A stretch of DNA of 64,000 nt. Source: Nocardia asteroides (GTDB lineage: Bacteria; Actinomycetota; Actinomycetes; Mycobacteriales; Mycobacteriaceae). Numbering within the stretch: position 1 is the first letter of the stretch; each line of letters begins with the position of its first letter. The DNA lies in NCBI RefSeq assembly GCF_021183625.1, contig NZ_CP089214.1, forward strand, positions 2,046,001 to 2,110,000. Direction: 5' to 3'. Shown piece after piece: positions 1-7,871 of this stretch. A program made the position numbers and the translations under genes. The notes beneath the pieces were generated by a model, which ran no database searches, had not been told where the DNA came from, and worked only from the letters and a program-made list of their open reading frames with translations.

Positions 1-16
1 CCATCGCGCGCCGAGC

Positions 17-160
17 ATGCCGTACAGCCCCGAGCGGGCGCACGCCGAGATGCGGCGGCACCGCGATTGCGGCACCGATACCTGCGCGGCCAAGCACGCG
101 GCGTTCTGGACTCTGGTCGATGACGGGCAGATCGTGCCCGACGCGAGGGCAGTCCGCTGA
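17..160 (+). CDS. Small hypothetical protein (about 47 aa)
   Basis: This short open frame encodes about 47 residues from an ATG at 17 to TGA at 160; the frame is also open to the window edge, so it may be longer. It contains charged and cysteine-bearing segments (HRDCGTDTCAAKHAAFW, then LVDDGQIVPDARAVR) that read like a real small actinobacterial protein and not like random GC-rich sequence. No domain or function is recognised. It points away from the MFS gene. Because it is so short, coding status is an inference from amino-acid composition only. Confidence 0.5.
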   Translation: MPYSPERAHAEMRRHRDCGTDTCAAKHAAFWTLVDDGQIVPDARAVR

Positions 161-350
161 ACGCCGGCGAACTCCCGAAGCGGCAGGCGTCGACCGGACC
201 GAAGCGTCCCGTCCACTGCGACGTACCGATCGAACTGTTGGAGCGATACCTGCGAGCTCTGCGTGAGCGGACGGAAGCCACCCTCGGAGCGGCAACTCGC
301 TGACCCGGTCGCCAGAACAGCAAGGCCAGTTTCGACCGCAGGCTACGCAC
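161..350. other. Short gap with no assigned gene
   Basis: No supported gene. A frame open from 124 to 303 reads plausibly (ending ELLERYLRALRERTEATLGAATR) but has no ATG, GTG or TTG start, so it could be a remnant or chance. No clear terminator was seen. Confidence 0.3.
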
Positions 351-1856
351 TCACCCTTGCTGGGCTGCCTTCTCCGCATGCTGCGCCTCGGCCAACTGCG
401 CAGGCGTGTAGCGCAGGGTCAAGGCGACCGCGCCGATGAGGAGGGCCAGGAGGGCGCAGCAGAAGAGGACGAGGGTGTAGCCGTTGCCCAGGGCGTCGAT
501 CTCCAGGTCGGTCATGTCGGTGGCGGGGACGCCGACGACGCCGCCGACGGCGAGGGTGCGGGAGGCGGCGATGGGGGTGAAGAGGCCGATGGCGATGGGG
601 GTGGCGAGGTTCATGAACATCTGGCCGACGGCGGCGAGCGGGCCGATGTCGGCGGCGGGAACACCGACCAGGACGCAGATCGGGGCCAGCACCATGGCGA
701 CGCCGACGCCGAAGCCGATCACCACGAGCAGGGGCAGCAGGATGGTGAAGTAGTCGACGTCGCCCTTCAGGGTGGAGGCGAAGGCCAGGCCGCAGGCGAG
801 GACGGCGCTGGCGACCAGGAGCAGCCAGCGCGGGGCGACCAGGAGCGCGAGCTTGGAGGCCAGCGCGCCGCCGATGCCGATGCCGACGGTGAACGGGATG
901 GCGGCGAGGCCGGCGGTGAGCGGGCTGTAACCGAGCACGTTCTGCAGGAACTGGGCCACGAAGAAGGTCATCGCGCCGAGCATGCCGCCGGCCAGGAAGA
1001 TGAGCAGGAAGGTGGCGATCCGGTCGCGCCGGTCGAAGAGCGACCAGGGCAGCAGCGGGGAATCGACGCGGCGTTCCAGCAGGACGAAGACGATCAGCAG
1101 CAGCAACCCGCCGACCAGCGCGCCGATGATGTAGGGGCTGTCCCAGCCGAGCTGCGGCCCCTCGGTGGCGCCGAAGACGATGGCGGCGCAGGCGATGGTG
1201 CCGAGCAGCGCGCCGCGCACGTCGAGGGTGGTGCGCTGGTGCGCGGTGTCGGAGAGGGTGGCGACCGCGCCCGCGATGATGAGCGCGCCGATCGGCACGT
1301 TGATCAGGAAGATCCAGCGCCAGGAGACCTCGGTGAGCGCGCCGCCGACCACCAGGCCGCCGACCGAGCCGACCCCGACCATCGAGCCGAGGATCGCGAC
1401 CGCCTGGTTGCGCGCCTTGCCGGGCGCGAAGGTGGTGGCGACGAGGGCGAACGCGGTGGGCGCGGCGATCGCGGCGCCCGCGCCCTGGAGGGCGCGCGCG
1501 GCGAGCAGCATCCACTCGGCCTGGGCGAGGCCGCAGAGCAGCGAGGCGACGGTGAAGACCGCGACGCCGCTGATCAGCATGCGCTTGCGGCCGAAAGAGT
1601 CACCCAGACGGCCGCCGAGCAGCATCAATCCGGCGAAGGTGAGGCCGTAGGAGGTGACGGTCCAGGCGCTGCCCGCGCTGGAGAGCCCCATCTCCTCCTG
1701 CAGCCGGGGGAGCGCGAAGATCACGACGGTGCCGTCGAGCACCACCATGAGCTGCAGGCCGCTCAGTACCAGGATGGCGAGCCCGAAGGCGCGCCCGGTC
1801 ACCGGGTAGTGCGGGGTCACCGCGGGGTCTCTGAGCACCCGGCCACTGTAAATCAT
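351..1856 (-). CDS. EfpA-like MFS drug exporter (DHA2 family)
   Basis: This is a proton-driven multidrug exporter of the 14-helix DHA2/QacA branch, located in the inner membrane. The 501-residue protein shows the MFS loop-2/3 signature (GGRLGDSFGRKRM, near residue 85), the helix-1 aspartate in VVLDGTVV, and a motif-C-like glycine-rich stretch (GVGSVGGLVVGG) in helix 5. Hydrophobic segments continue to the C-terminus. It lies 75 bp downstream of cysG on the same strand. Mycobacterium tuberculosis efpA occupies the same position beside cysG, which supports an EfpA-type assignment. The substrate is unknown. A GTG six codons inside the ORF is an alternative start. Confidence 0.88.
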   Translation of the reverse strand: MIYSGRVLRDPAVTPHYPVTGRAFGLAILVLSGLQLMVVLDGTVVIFALPRLQEEMGLSSAGSAWTVTSYGLTFAGLMLLGGRLGDSFGRKRMLISGVAVFTVASLLCGLAQAEWMLLAARALQGAGAAIAAPTAFALVATTFAPGKARNQAVAILGSMVGVGSVGGLVVGGALTEVSWRWIFLINVPIGALIIAGAVATLSDTAHQRTTLDVRGALLGTIACAAIVFGATEGPQLGWDSPYIIGALVGGLLLLIVFVLLERRVDSPLLPWSLFDRRDRIATFLLIFLAGGMLGAMTFFVAQFLQNVLGYSPLTAGLAAIPFTVGIGIGGALASKLALLVAPRWLLLVASAVLACGLAFASTLKGDVDYFTILLPLLVVIGFGVGVAMVLAPICVLVGVPAADIGPLAAVGQMFMNLATPIAIGLFTPIAASRTLAVGGVVGVPATDMTDLEIDALGNGYTLVLFCCALLALLIGAVALTLRYTPAQLAEAQHAEKAAQQG

Positions 1857-1931
1857 GCGTCACAGACACCCATCCGGGTGCATGGCCGGGAACGCCAGGC
1901 GGCGACCAGCGGATTCCGGGCCGCGCGCCAG

Positions 1932-3164
1932 TTACACAGGGGCCGAGTCAAACCCGGCGGTCGGGCCGATGACGACAATCGCCGGGGGCCGGATGCCCTC
2001 GGCCTTGACCCGCTCGGCCACGGTGCCGAGGTCGGCGCGGAGCACCCGCTGGGTGCGCAGCGTACCCTCCTGGATCACCGCGGCGGGGGTGTCGGCGGCG
2101 CGCCCGCCGTCGAGCAGCGCGGCGGCGAAGCGGTCCAGCCGCTCGACCGCCATCATGAGCACGAGCGTGCCGCGCAGCGTGGCCAGGGCGGGCCAGTCGA
2201 CGAGGGAGTCCGGGTGGTCGGGTGCCACGTGGCCGCTGACCACGACGAACTCGTGGGTGACGCCGCGGTGCGTCACCGGGATGCCTGCCGCGGCGGGCAC
2301 CGAGATGGGGCTGGTGATGCCGGGCACGACGGTCACCGCGACCCCGGCCTCGACGCACGCCTCCAGCTCCTCGTAGCCGCGGCCGAAGACGTACGGGTCG
2401 CCGCCCTTGAGCCGGACCACGAACTTGCCCGCCCTGGCGCCATCGACCAGGGTCCGGTTGATCTCCTCCTGTGCCATGGACCGGCCGTACGGGATCTTGG
2501 CGGCGTCGATCACCTCGACCTCGGGGCCGAGCTCGGCGAGCAGCTCCGGCGGGGCCAGCCGGTCGGCGACCACCAGGTCGGCCCTGGCGAGCAGCCTGCG
2601 GCCGCGCACGGTGATCAGATCGGGGTCGCCGGGCCCGCCGCCGACCAGCGCGACGCCGGGAACCACCGGGTCGGAGTCGTCGGTGACGACCCCGGACTGC
2701 AGCGCCTCCAGCAGCGCGCTACGCACCGCGGCCGAGCGGCGGTGCGCGCCGCCTGCCAGCACGCCGAGGCTGAGCCCGTCGTAGCGCGCGGTGGCGGGGG
2801 TGACGGCGGTGCCGAGCCGCGCGACATCCGCGCGCACGCAGAAGATCCGGCGCGCGGTGGCCTCGGCCACGATGGCGGCGTTGGTCTCCGGCTCGTCGGT
2901 GCAGGCGATGGCGTACCAGGCGCCGTCCAGGTCGCCGTCGGCGTAGTCGCGCAGTTCCAGGGTGAGCTGCCCGGCGCCGGCCATCCCCTCGACGGCCGGG
3001 GTGACCGCGCGGCTGACGACGTGCACCTCGGCTCCGGAGGCGATGAGCAGCCCCAGCCTGCGCTGGGCAACCGAACCGCCGCCGACCACGACGACGCGCC
3101 TGCCGTTCAGATCGAGCCCGACGAGATAGTTGGGATCGCCGGCATCGGGAGGAGTATCGGACAC
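1932..3164 (-). CDS. cysG: Siroheme synthase / uroporphyrinogen-III C-methyltransferase
   Basis: The enzyme makes precorrin-2 from uroporphyrinogen III and can carry it toward siroheme or cobalamin in the cytoplasm. At 410 residues it joins two domains. The N-terminal NAD-binding precorrin-2 dehydrogenase/chelatase-like domain has GGGSVAQRRLGLL near residues 28-40. The C-terminal SAM-dependent methyltransferase domain starts near residue 165 with VALVGGGPGDPDLITVRG and has VRLKGGDPYVFGRG near 260. Enterobacterial CysG is longer (about 457 aa). In M. tuberculosis cysG sits next to cobB; here cobB is about 21 kb away because accessory DNA intervenes. It could be co-transcribed with the downstream MFS gene. 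Confidence 0.92.
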   Translation of the reverse strand: MSDTPPDAGDPNYLVGLDLNGRRVVVVGGGSVAQRRLGLLIASGAEVHVVSRAVTPAVEGMAGAGQLTLELRDYADGDLDGAWYAIACTDEPETNAAIVAEATARRIFCVRADVARLGTAVTPATARYDGLSLGVLAGGAHRRSAAVRSALLEALQSGVVTDDSDPVVPGVALVGGGPGDPDLITVRGRRLLARADLVVADRLAPPELLAELGPEVEVIDAAKIPYGRSMAQEEINRTLVDGARAGKFVVRLKGGDPYVFGRGYEELEACVEAGVAVTVVPGITSPISVPAAAGIPVTHRGVTHEFVVVSGHVAPDHPDSLVDWPALATLRGTLVLMMAVERLDRFAAALLDGGRAADTPAAVIQEGTLRTQRVLRADLGTVAERVKAEGIRPPAIVVIGPTAGFDSAPV

Positions 3165-3381
3165 GGGGAATCAGCCTACGGAGCGCCACAGAACCGACCG
3201 GTGGGCACCCCGGTGACGACCCCGTCTATCGTTCCGCGCACCGGATAAGTTACGCGAAATTCGGATATCACTGTTGGACTTATGTCCTGATCAGTCGGGC
3301 TTCGTGTGATCTCCGGTTCATTCCGGTCACGAGCGGGACAGAGTGCCGTGGAGTGCCCGATTCTCCGATAGTCTCGCCGGT
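3165..3381. promoter_or_regulatory. Divergent promoter region between cysG and the TetR-type regulator
   Basis: This 217-bp AT-richer gap separates two divergent genes. It contains a short dyad GGAC-ttat-GTCC at 3276-3287. A possible -10 element (TAGTCT, 3369-3374) lies very close to the regulator's ATG, so a short-leader or leaderless transcript is possible. No terminator or riboswitch was recognised. Confidence 0.3.
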
Positions 3382-4617
3382 ATGGCTGCTGGTAACCGGC
3401 GCTCGACGCGAGCGGACGACCCACCGGAGAACCGGCCGGTGCGGCGCAGGCCCGCGGATCGCCGGGCGCAGATCGCGAACGTCTCCGCGGAGGCGTTCGG
3501 CGCGCACGGCTACCACGGTGTGAGCATGGAGGAGATCGCGACCAAGCTCGACATCACCTCCACCGCGCTGTACCGGCACTACCCGAGCAAGTACGCGCTG
3601 TTCCGGCAGGAGGCGCTGCGGCTCAGCGGGATCAGCGCGGAAGCGGTGCGGCTGCCGCCGGAGTCGGTCGACTGGGACGCGGAGCAGCGCTGCGCGCACG
3701 TCGTCGAGGCGCTGCTCGCGGTCTCCATCACCAACCGGCGGCGCGGCGCGCTGCTCCGCTGGCAGCACCGCTACCTCGAAGCGGAGGACCGGCGCACGCT
3801 GGTCGCCCAGATGGCGGCGACCGATGCCGCGATCCGGGAGCGGATCGCGGAGCTGCGGCCGGGGCTGCCCAGCGCGGAGCGGGCGGTGCTCACCGCCGCG
3901 GTGATGAGCGTGATCGGCAGCATCTCCGACCACCGGGTCGCGGTGCCGACCCGGCCGCTCACCGCGCTGCTGGCCGGCGCCTGCCGGGATATCGCCGGAA
4001 GCACGCTGCCCGCCGGGACCGGCGCCGAGGTGCCGACGCCGCCTCCGGCCGCGGCGACCTTTACCCACGAGGTGGTGCTGCAGAAGGCGGTGGAGCTCTT
4101 CCACGTGCGCGGCTACCCGGGGGTGAGCGTCGAGGACATCGCGGCGGCCGCCGGGCTGCCCGCCTCCTCGGCGGTGTACCGCTTCTACCGCAGCAAGGGT
4201 GACCTGCTCGCCGCCGCGTTCCGGCGCGCGGCGGACCGGGTGTCGGCGGCGATCGGGCCCGCCATCGCGGGCACCGACGGGCCGGGGGCCGCGCTCACCC
4301 GGCTGATCGAGCTGTACGTGGACGGGTCGTTCGCCGAGCGCGAGCTGACCTTCGTCTACTACGCCGAGATCGGCAACGTGCCCGCGGCCGACCGGACCAC
4401 GCTGCGCAATATCCAGCGGCTCAACGTCGAGGAGTGGGCCAAGCTGGTGACGGCGGTGCGCTCCGGGTTGAGCGCGGCGCAGGCGCGGGTGCTCGTGCAC
4501 GCGGCCTTGGCGCTGGTGGTCGATCTCGGGCAGTGGATGGGGCCGGAGCACCCGGAGTGCACCAGGGCACGGGTGGTGCACCTGATGCGGGTGATCCTGC
4601 TCGGCACCGAGGACTAG
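3382..4617 (+). CDS. Tandem-TetR regulator, Mce3R-like
   Basis: This DNA-binding repressor has two complete TetR units in one 411-residue chain. The first HTH (about residues 30-85) includes GYHGVSMEEIATKLDITSTALYRHYPSK. The second (about 232-290) includes GYPGVSVEDIAAAAGLPASSAVYRFYRSK. Each is followed by a helical ligand-binding region. M. tuberculosis Mce3R has the same unusual duplicated architecture and length (about 406 aa) and controls an mce operon, so the neighbouring mce genes make the assignment attractive. The ATG at 3382 starts just before the basic N-terminus; upstream in-frame sequence looks non-coding. Its stop overlaps the convergent stop of the mce-associated gene in a shared CTAG. 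Confidence 0.85.
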   Translation: MAAGNRRSTRADDPPENRPVRRRPADRRAQIANVSAEAFGAHGYHGVSMEEIATKLDITSTALYRHYPSKYALFRQEALRLSGISAEAVRLPPESVDWDAEQRCAHVVEALLAVSITNRRRGALLRWQHRYLEAEDRRTLVAQMAATDAAIRERIAELRPGLPSAERAVLTAAVMSVIGSISDHRVAVPTRPLTALLAGACRDIAGSTLPAGTGAEVPTPPPAAATFTHEVVLQKAVELFHVRGYPGVSVEDIAAAAGLPASSAVYRFYRSKGDLLAAAFRRAADRVSAAIGPAIAGTDGPGAALTRLIELYVDGSFAERELTFVYYAEIGNVPAADRTTLRNIQRLNVEEWAKLVTAVRSGLSAAQARVLVHAALALVVDLGQWMGPEHPECTRARVVHLMRVILLGTED

Positions 4618-5576
4618 GGCTGGTTCGGCGCCAGCGGTGAGTTGACGTTGTTCACCAGCCAGCGGCCGTCGATCTTCTGCAGCCGCATGACCATGGAGAG
4701 CTGGCCGGGGGCCGGTTTGCCCTGGGTGCCGAGGGAGGTGATGGTCTGGCCGATCACGACGATGGCCTCGGCGGAGGTCTCGTCGGCGCTCTTGATGGCG
4801 CACTGCACGTCGTCGGCCTTGGAGATCACCTCGCCCTTGGCGAGGACGTCGCGGAGTTCCTTGCTGGTGTCGGCGAACTGCTGCTTCCAGTCGCCGGTGG
4901 CGCCGTCCAGGACGCCCTGGAAGTAGGCGTCCAGGTTCTTGGCGTCGTACTCGGCCAGGACGGGGGCGTAGGTGCAGGCGGCTGCCTGGGCCTCGGCCCT
5001 GGCGTCCTCCAGGGCGTTGAGGTTGTTGTTCTGCACGAACAGGGTGATCGACGTGGCGATCGCGGCGACGAGGAGTGCCGCGGTGGCGGCGAGGGCGATC
5101 ACCGGGCGGGTGAGTTTGCGCCCGGACGCCGTGCTTTCCGACGCCGGCTCGGTAGCCGCGGTCGTGGACGACTCGCCTGCGGCCTCGACAACAGAGGATT
5201 TGGCCAGCTTCCCGCTTGCCGGGGCGGCTGCGCCGGCCGCCGGCGTCGCGGGGGCGGCCGGTTTGCCACCGGTGGCAGCCTCCCCTGCGCCAGCACCGGA
5301 TTTCTCGGCACCGGCAGCAGACCCCCCTGCGGCGGTGCCCGGCTCCTCGGCGGCAGCAGAATCCCCTGTAGCAGTGGCCGGCTGCTCGGCAGCGGCACCG
5401 GACTCCCCTGCGCCAGCACCGGACTTCTGGGCCGCGGCAGCAGACTCCCCTGCGCCAGCACCGGACTTCTCGGCGTCGGCAGCAGACCCCCCTGCGGCGG
5501 CACCGGAGTTCTCGACGGCGGTGGCCTGGTCCGCTCCTTCGGCGGGAACTTCGTCCTTGTCGGTCGGATCGCTCAT
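4614..5576 (-). CDS. Mce-associated membrane protein (Mas)
   Basis: This accessory protein belongs to an mce lipid-import system. It has 320 residues: a long acidic Ala/Gly/Ser/Glu-rich N-terminus made of six 14-residue-type repeats (residues 22-104), a Pro/Ala linker, one transmembrane helix (ALAATAALLVAAIATSITLFV, about residues 155-175), and a C-terminal extracytoplasmic domain with the typical Mas pattern (AACTYAPVLAEYDAKNLDAYFQGVLDG ... DGRWLVNNV). It follows mceF by 13 bp, as in other mce operons. ATG at 5576 was chosen because the upstream frame runs back into mceF coding sequence. Mas proteins are thought to stabilise or assemble Mce complexes; that role is inferred. Confidence 0.85.
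   Translation of the reverse strand: MSDPTDKDEVPAEGADQATAVENSGAAAGGSAADAEKSGAGAGESAAAAQKSGAGAGESGAAAEQPATATGDSAAAEEPGTAAGGSAAGAEKSGAGAGEAATGGKPAAPATPAAGAAAPASGKLAKSSVVEAAGESSTTAATEPASESTASGRKLTRPVIALAATAALLVAAIATSITLFVQNNNLNALEDARAEAQAAACTYAPVLAEYDAKNLDAYFQGVLDGATGDWKQQFADTSKELRDVLAKGEVISKADDVQCAIKSADETSAEAIVVIGQTITSLGTQGKPAPGQLSMVMRLQKIDGRWLVNNVNSPLAPNQP
5265..5513 (-). repeat. In-frame tandem repeat of 42/39 bp in the mas gene
   Basis: Six consecutive units encode ENSGAAAGGSAADA, EKSGAGAGESAAAA, QKSGAGAGESGAAA, EQPATATGDSAAA, EEPGTAAGGSAAGA and EKSGAGAGEAATGG. Each is 14 residues except one of 13, so the frame is kept. The DNA units are similar enough (CCTGCGCCAGCACCGGA recurs on the plus strand) to allow copy-number change by slippage or recombination. 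Confidence 0.85.
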
Positions 5577-5589
5577 GAGCGGGAGAGTC

Positions 5590-6771
5590 CTATCTGCCGG
5601 GAATGGGTCGGGAGAGTTCGTCGCCGGTGACGCCGGGCGGCGGGCCGGAGCCGTTGTCCGGGACGTTGGGGCGCGGGGCGTTGGCCGACCCGCGCACCTG
5701 CAGCGCGGGGTTGCTGGTGACACAGTAGTTGTAGAGCCGGACCCTGGTGTCGGTGGAGGTGAGCGTTGGCACCACCGGGATGGTGTCGTAGTCGCAGGTG
5801 GGGCGCGGCCACGGGTCGACGAGGGTGTGGAAGAAGCCGTCGTGCGCCGGGATGCCGAGCGCCTCACTGCCTTCGCGCAACGCGGGGAAGAGCGCGGCGA
5901 TGGCGGGGGCGCGCAGCTTGGCCGCCCTGGTGATGGCGACGAAGTTGGTCACCAGGTTGGTGATCGGGTCCTGCGTCTCCTCGATGAACCCGCCGAGCGT
6001 GGCGAGCTGCCCCGGCGCCAGGTCGAGGAAGTCCCGCACCTCGGCGTCGGCGGCGGTGAGCTGGCGGAAGAGCGCGCCCGCGCCGGTGGTGAGGGTGGTG
6101 AGGTCGGGCTGGGCGAGCGAGGTGGTGTCGGCGATCACCTGGAGGTTGCGGATGAGCTGCTGGGTCTGCGGCAGCATGCCGTCCAGCCCGGCCAGCGCCT
6201 GGCTGATCCCAGAGACCATGTTGCGCAGCCGGTCCGGGCCGCCGCGCAGCGCCCGGTCCAGCTCGTCCACGATCACGGTGAGCCGCTCCGGGTTCAGGCT
6301 GCCGATCAGCCCGCTCAGGTTCAGCAGCAGCGACTGCACCGGCACCGGGGTGTCGGTGCGGGAGACGTCGATCAGCGAGCCGTCGCCCAGGTACGGGCCG
6401 CCCTCGATGTCCGGGCGGAAGTCGAGGTACTGCTCACCGGCGGCGGAGAGCCGCCCGACCGCGACCGTGCCGCCCACCGGGATCCGCACATCGGAGCTGA
6501 TCTCGGCCACCGCGGCGACCCCGGGCCCGGAGACCCGCACCTCGGTGACCTTGCCGATCCGGCTGCCCCGGAAGGTGACGTCGTTGTTCGCCGCCAGCCC
6601 GCCGGAGTCGCGCAGCTGCACGGTGACCGCGTAGGTGCGGTCGGGCAGCAGGTCCAGCCGCATGACGGCCACCGCCAGGTAGCCGCTGCCGAAGATCAGC
6701 ACGACCACCAGCCCGAGGTTGGCGATCGCGATCCGGTTGCGTACCAGCCAGTTCCACAGCGGGATGTTCAT
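5590..6771 (-). CDS. mceF: Mce family substrate-binding protein F
   Basis: This is the last core subunit of the Mce lipid importer, anchored outside the cytoplasmic membrane. The 393-residue protein has an N-terminal membrane anchor (IAIANLGLVVVLIFGSGYLAV, residues 13-33), an MlaD/Mce domain (about 38-115, with NNDVTFRGSRIGKV), a helical region and a Pro/Gly-rich tail. Its start overlaps the mceE stop by 4 bp (ATGA), which indicates translational coupling. Mce subunits A-F assemble as a hexameric lipid channel between YrbE permeases and the outer envelope. The lipid carried by this particular operon cannot be told from the sequence. Confidence 0.92.
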   Translation of the reverse strand: MNIPLWNWLVRNRIAIANLGLVVVLIFGSGYLAVAVMRLDLLPDRTYAVTVQLRDSGGLAANNDVTFRGSRIGKVTEVRVSGPGVAAVAEISSDVRIPVGGTVAVGRLSAAGEQYLDFRPDIEGGPYLGDGSLIDVSRTDTPVPVQSLLLNLSGLIGSLNPERLTVIVDELDRALRGGPDRLRNMVSGISQALAGLDGMLPQTQQLIRNLQVIADTTSLAQPDLTTLTTGAGALFRQLTAADAEVRDFLDLAPGQLATLGGFIEETQDPITNLVTNFVAITRAAKLRAPAIAALFPALREGSEALGIPAHDGFFHTLVDPWPRPTCDYDTIPVVPTLTSTDTRVRLYNYCVTSNPALQVRGSANAPRPNVPDNGSGPPPGVTGDELSRPIPGR

Positions 6772-7871
6772 CGCGGGCCCTCCTGCGGCGCGGGCAGGCC
6801 GTTCAGCCTGCCCATGACCTTCTCCAGCACCTGGGTGAGGCTGCCGATGAAGGCGGGGATGTCGGTGCCGTCCGGCAGCCGGCTGCCGGTGGGGTCGGTG
6901 AGCGCGCCGACACTGAGGTAGGAGACGGTGGCGGCGACCGCGAGCGTCGGCCCCTCGATCGAGGTCATCAGCGACGGGTAGATGGTGTGCAGCCCCTCCA
7001 GCATCTGGTTCAGCTCGTCGCCGGTCTGGGTGAAGCCGGTCATGAGCCGCTGGATGCTGTCGAAGAGGCTGACGAAGTCCTGCCCGCTGGTCTGCGAGAA
7101 GTCGCCGAGCGCGGCCATGGTGACCGCGACCTTGTCGATCAGCCCGGTGATGTCCCTGTTGTTCTCGGCGACCAGGCCGAGCAGGTCGGGGAAGGTGTCC
7201 GCGGCGGCGCCGAGCTCGGCCTTGCGCGCGGCCAGCTCGCCGGTGAGCGCGTTGACGCCGTTGAGCAGCCCGTCGATGTCGGCGGTGCGGCCGTTGAGCG
7301 CCGCGATCACCGCGGTCATCTCGGTGATCAGGTGCGCCAGCTGCGGCGCGCGCCCGCCGAACATGGAGTTCATCTGCGCGGTGATCTCCGCGGCCTGATT
7401 CAGCCCGCCGCCGTTGAGCAGCATGGCGACCGAGAGCATCAGCTCCTCCACCGAGGCGCCGGCCGCGGTGCGCTCCACCGGGATGACGTCGCCCGGCTCG
7501 AGCAGGCCGGAGCCCGCGCTCGCCGCGGGCAGCGTCATGGCGACGTAGACGTCGCCGAGCGGGGTGCCCTGGCGCAGCTCCGCGGTGGTGCCTGCGGGGA
7601 GCTTGATGTCCTCGCGGATCTCCATCGTCACCTCGGCGACGAAGTTCGTGGTCTGGATGGCGCTGACCACGCCGATATCGGTGCCGCCGATGCGCACGTG
7701 CGCGCGGTTCGGCAGATTCAGCGCGTCCCGGAAGGCGGCGCGGATGGTGTAGCCGGGGCCGCCGATGCCTGGCTCCGGCATGGGGACGTCGTCCACCGTG
7801 ACGGCGCAGCCGGTGAGCGCGAAGCTCAGCGTGGTGGCGCAGGCCGCGGCGCGGAGCAGGGCCCGCCTCAT
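6768..7871 (-). CDS. mceE: Mce family lipoprotein E
   Basis: This 367-residue subunit has a lipoprotein signal peptide ending in LTGC (cysteine at about residue 22), followed by the Mce domain (about 40-120, with AHVRIGGTDIGVVSAIQ) and a helical coiled-coil-like region. MceE is the usual lipoprotein member (LprK type) of mce operons and would be tethered to the outer face of the membrane. It overlaps both neighbours by 4 bp and belongs to the single leftward operon. Confidence 0.92.
   Translation of the reverse strand: MRRALLRAAACATTLSFALTGCAVTVDDVPMPEPGIGGPGYTIRAAFRDALNLPNRAHVRIGGTDIGVVSAIQTTNFVAEVTMEIREDIKLPAGTTAELRQGTPLGDVYVAMTLPAASAGSGLLEPGDVIPVERTAAGASVEELMLSVAMLLNGGGLNQAAEITAQMNSMFGGRAPQLAHLITEMTAVIAALNGRTADIDGLLNGVNALTGELAARKAELGAAADTFPDLLGLVAENNRDITGLIDKVAVTMAALGDFSQTSGQDFVSLFDSIQRLMTGFTQTGDELNQMLEGLHTIYPSLMTSIEGPTLAVAATVSYLSVGALTDPTGSRLPDGTDIPAFIGSLTQVLEKVMGRLNGLPAPQEGPR

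Noticed and set aside
124..303. Open frame reading ELLERYLRALRERTEATL after the first small gene
   Set aside because: No usable start codon; too short and unrecognised to call a gene.
357..3248. A 963-residue plus-strand open frame opposite the MFS and cysG genes
   Set aside because: It is a Gly/Asp/Gln/Arg-rich shadow of two well-supported genes and has no motif of its own.
5265..5513. Tandem repeats considered as a possible CRISPR array
   Set aside because: Units are contiguous without spacers, in frame and encode an acidic repeat.
4972..6921. A 649-residue plus-strand frame opposite mas and mceF
   Set aside because: The translation is a repetitive antisense artefact of the GC-rich repeat and mceF codons.
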